A program made the translations under genes and the position numbers. From Acidovorax sp. RAC01 (lineage in GTDB: Bacteria > Pseudomonadota > Gammaproteobacteria > Burkholderiales > Burkholderiaceae_C), in NCBI RefSeq assembly GCF_001714725.1, contig NZ_CP016447.1, positions 4,087,501 to 4,151,500 of the forward strand: a stretch of 64,000 bases of DNA, in the 5' to 3' direction. The notes under the pieces were generated by a model, which was not told the DNA's origin, searched no databases, and saw only the letters and a list, made by a program, of their open reading frames with translations. Shown here in pieces: positions 62,889-64,000 of the stretch. Within the stretch, counting starts at the first letter, position 1. Each line of letters begins with the position of its first letter.

Positions 62889-63289
62889 TGGCGACGCGCC
62901 CTCGCAAAGTCCAGGATGAAGAAGCCAGCATCCCGGCAAACATGCAGCCGCAGATGCCCAGCCACCTGGGCCACGGCGGGCTTGACGCTGGTTTTGTGTG
63001 GCAACAGCTTGCAGACATTCAAAAGTCGCTCGGCGCAATCGATGCCAAGCTGGAACAACAGAAAGAATCGTCTGTCAAGCTGGATGCCGACCTGGGCAAA
63101 GTCAAAGCTGACGTGGCAGAGTTCAAGCAGATCCGGCACACCGCGAAAGTTCTTGGGACCATTGCTGGCGTGGTGTTGGCCGGGGCGCTCGCCGTGACCT
63201 GGTTCGTGGTCAGAGAGGCCTGGACCGTCCTCAAGCCTTTGGCTGTTCAGCAGGTACAAAGCCCGCCCGCTCCGCCTGCTGCAAAGTAG
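62888..63289 (+). CDS. Small coiled-coil membrane protein
   Basis: A 133-residue protein. A polar N-terminus with 'NMQPQMPSHLGHGGLDAGFV' is followed by a helical coiled-coil stretch ('LGAIDAKLEQQKESSVKLDA' then 'DLGKVKADVAEFKQIRHT'), one transmembrane helix ('VLGTIAGVVLAGALAVTWFV') and a Pro-rich C-terminus. Its ATG overlaps the previous stop (TGATG). The layout suits a membrane-bound partner of the first protein, for example in superinfection exclusion, but nothing proves that. Confidence 0.62.
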   Translation: MATRPRKVQDEEASIPANMQPQMPSHLGHGGLDAGFVWQQLADIQKSLGAIDAKLEQQKESSVKLDADLGKVKADVAEFKQIRHTAKVLGTIAGVVLAGALAVTWFVVREAWTVLKPLAVQQVQSPPAPPAAK

Positions 63290-63338
63290 GGAGTCAGAGG
63301 CATGAAGTCCAAAGAGCCTCCCCAGAAGAAGACCCCAT

Positions 63339-63361
63339 AGCCCGCACTAGCGGGCTTTTTG
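63339..63361 (+). terminator. Intrinsic terminator of the two small plus-strand genes
   Basis: Stem AGCCCGC / GCGGGCT (7 bp, 4-base loop) at 63339-63356 followed by TTTTT. It ends the plus-strand pair and isolates it from the convergent Arc-type gene. Confidence 0.85.
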
Positions 63362-63390
63362 CTTCCTGGGCGGGCTAAGTCAGGGGTGAC

Positions 63391-63912
63391 TTACGGCTTG
63401 AGGCGCCGATGCCAAGGCCCGGGCAGCTCTGGCACTTTGCCTGCCGCCTGATCAGCGTCTGCGCGCGCAGACTCGATTTCTTCTTCCAATTCCGACAACT
63501 CCCCAATCGTCTCCACAAGTCCAGCTGCAAGTTCGTCCAAATGGTGGGCGCAATTCTTCCCGTACATGGTCTCGCGCCAAGAATTGACGGTCCAAAGCTC
63601 GTCGTGGAGAAGCTGGAGCCTGTCCGATTCAGCAGACAGCGCCCGACGCTCGGCATGTATTGCAAGCTGGGCATAGATGTCCAAAGGTGGCGGATCGTCG
63701 CCGTGATCGACGGTCGCGTAGTTGGATGTCGGCTTGTTCTTCCCTTTGTCAAAGCTGGCCTGCAGCCGGGCCACGATCTCGGCTCCAAGGGTTCGTGTGT
63801 TGGTCTTGGCGGCCTCTTCCAGCTGCCGCTTCAGCTCCGGCGGCAGCCGCAGCTTGAATTGCGGGTCATCTTGTTTCATCCCCTCCATCATGGACCAAAA
63901 AGGTCTTGACAT
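63391..63912 (-). CDS. Arc-family DNA-binding protein
   Basis: A 173-residue protein with an N-terminal Arc/MetJ-like ribbon-helix-helix ('QDDPQFKLRLPPELKRQLEE', 'NTRTLGAEIVARLQASF') and a helical C-terminal part ('VETIGELSELEEEIESARAD') that may oligomerise. Phage Arc-type proteins are repressors of lysis or lysogeny genes. The ATG at 63912 has AAAGG 7 bases upstream; in-frame ATGs at 63891, 63888 and 63879 are alternatives, closer to the ribbon-helix-helix. GGACC/GGTCC half-sites flank its start and that of the divergent gene. Confidence 0.85.
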   Translation of the reverse strand: MSRPFWSMMEGMKQDDPQFKLRLPPELKRQLEEAAKTNTRTLGAEIVARLQASFDKGKNKPTSNYATVDHGDDPPPLDIYAQLAIHAERRALSAESDRLQLLHDELWTVNSWRETMYGKNCAHHLDELAAGLVETIGELSELEEEIESARADADQAAGKVPELPGPWHRRLKP

Positions 63913-63959
63913 CCATGGACCTTTTAGGTTTCAATTCGGATGCGGACCTAGCAGGTCCG
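63898..63959. promoter_or_regulatory. GGACC/GGTCC operator array between Arc-type gene and divergent gene
   Basis: AAAAGGTC at 63898-63905 and GACCTTTT at 63918-63925 are inverted with a 12-base spacer. CGGACCT at 63943-63949 and AGGTCCG at 63953-63959 are inverted with a 3-base spacer. A further TGGACC is at 63891. The two pairs flank the divergent start sites, as expected for an autoregulating RHH protein. Confidence 0.6.
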
Positions 63960-63971
63960 AAAAGGAGTGAT

Positions 63972-64000
63972 ATGCAACCAACCAGCGCATCCGACGCGCA
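63972..64000 (+). CDS. Start of a gene cut by the window edge
   Basis: ATG at 63972 preceded by AAAGGAG at 63960-63966. Only MQPTSASDA is visible. It is divergent from the Arc-type gene across the GGACC operator array, the place of a lysogeny-control gene. Identity cannot be stated. Confidence 0.5.

Larger units (their letters stand above)
44048..64000. mobile_element. Prophage (left part), continuing past the right edge
   Basis: Everything from the integrase to the window end is phage-like: tyrosine recombinase, spanin pair, lysozyme, holin, virion proteins, a giant polyvalent protein, HNH endonuclease and Arc-type repressor. The left limit is placed between the tRNA and the integrase; no att core could be identified because the other end lies outside. 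Packaging and head genes are not in view. The late genes read toward the integrase, so the lysis cassette is nearest the left end. The presence of giant PLxRFG protein and the gene order suggest a podovirus-like phage, which is inference. Confidence 0.88.

Overview
The window is high-GC DNA from a betaproteobacterium, most likely the family Comamonadaceae (Acidovorax and relatives). The evidence is a Bug/TctC-type binding protein, many LysR regulators, the family composition of the housekeeping genes, and a short dispersed repeat of a kind I associate with that family (GCTAT hairpin followed by a tail ending near AGCGGCCA-TTTGAC). The assignment is by recognition only; no database search was possible.

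Chromosomal part, about 1-44,050. (1) 1-2.8 kb: an arylsulfatase and the start of a Bug-family binding protein on the minus strand, with a divergent LysR regulator. (2) 2.8-5.6 kb: a plus-strand cluster in which a His-rich exported peptide, a HupE/UreJ membrane protein, a small exported DUF6488-like protein and a DMT permease with a long His-rich tail suggest transition-metal handling. (3) 5.9-16 kb: YgiQ radical-SAM protein, GNAT, YigZ/IMPACT, an orphan Lpd-like flavoenzyme, a YjfB-like peptide, a CPA1 antiporter, an unknown membrane-anchored protein and a PQQ sugar dehydrogenase lipoprotein. (4) 16-24 kb: FAH-family hydrolase, SbtA-like bicarbonate permease with divergent LysR, a split chromate transporter, a Leu/Ile/Val-type binding protein, RlmB, and a tightly divergent YbbA-like ATPase / TesA esterase pair. 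(5) 24-31 kb: DUF2189 protein, cystathionine beta-lyase-like enzyme, SulP transporter, diguanylate cyclase plus FlhG-like ATPase, TrhO. (6) 31-35 kb: two pirins around a flavodoxin-like protein with a divergent LysR. (7) 35-44 kb: renalase-like flavoprotein, gluQRS and trmB overlapping by 4 bases at each junction, then a GGDEF protein, alaS, a succinate-semialdehyde dehydrogenase and tRNA-Gly(CCC).

Prophage part, about 44,050 to the right edge. A tyrosine integrase sits beside the tRNA. Beyond it, read right to left on the minus strand, is the end of a late operon: a 3,186-residue polyvalent protein (PLxRFG type), an HNH endonuclease, a run of small virion or tail proteins, a protein built of 21-residue LDDA repeats, and a complete lysis cassette (holin, lysozyme, Rz with Rz1 embedded in another frame). 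Two small plus-strand genes with their own terminator lie beyond the giant gene and look like a moron or accessory cassette. At the edge, an Arc-type repressor faces a divergent gene across an array of GGACC/GGTCC half-sites. Terminase, portal and capsid genes are not in the window.

The most unusual items are the giant polyvalent protein, the 21-residue repeat protein, and six copies of the dispersed repeat. Two of those form the C-termini of proteins and one lies in frame inside YgiQ.
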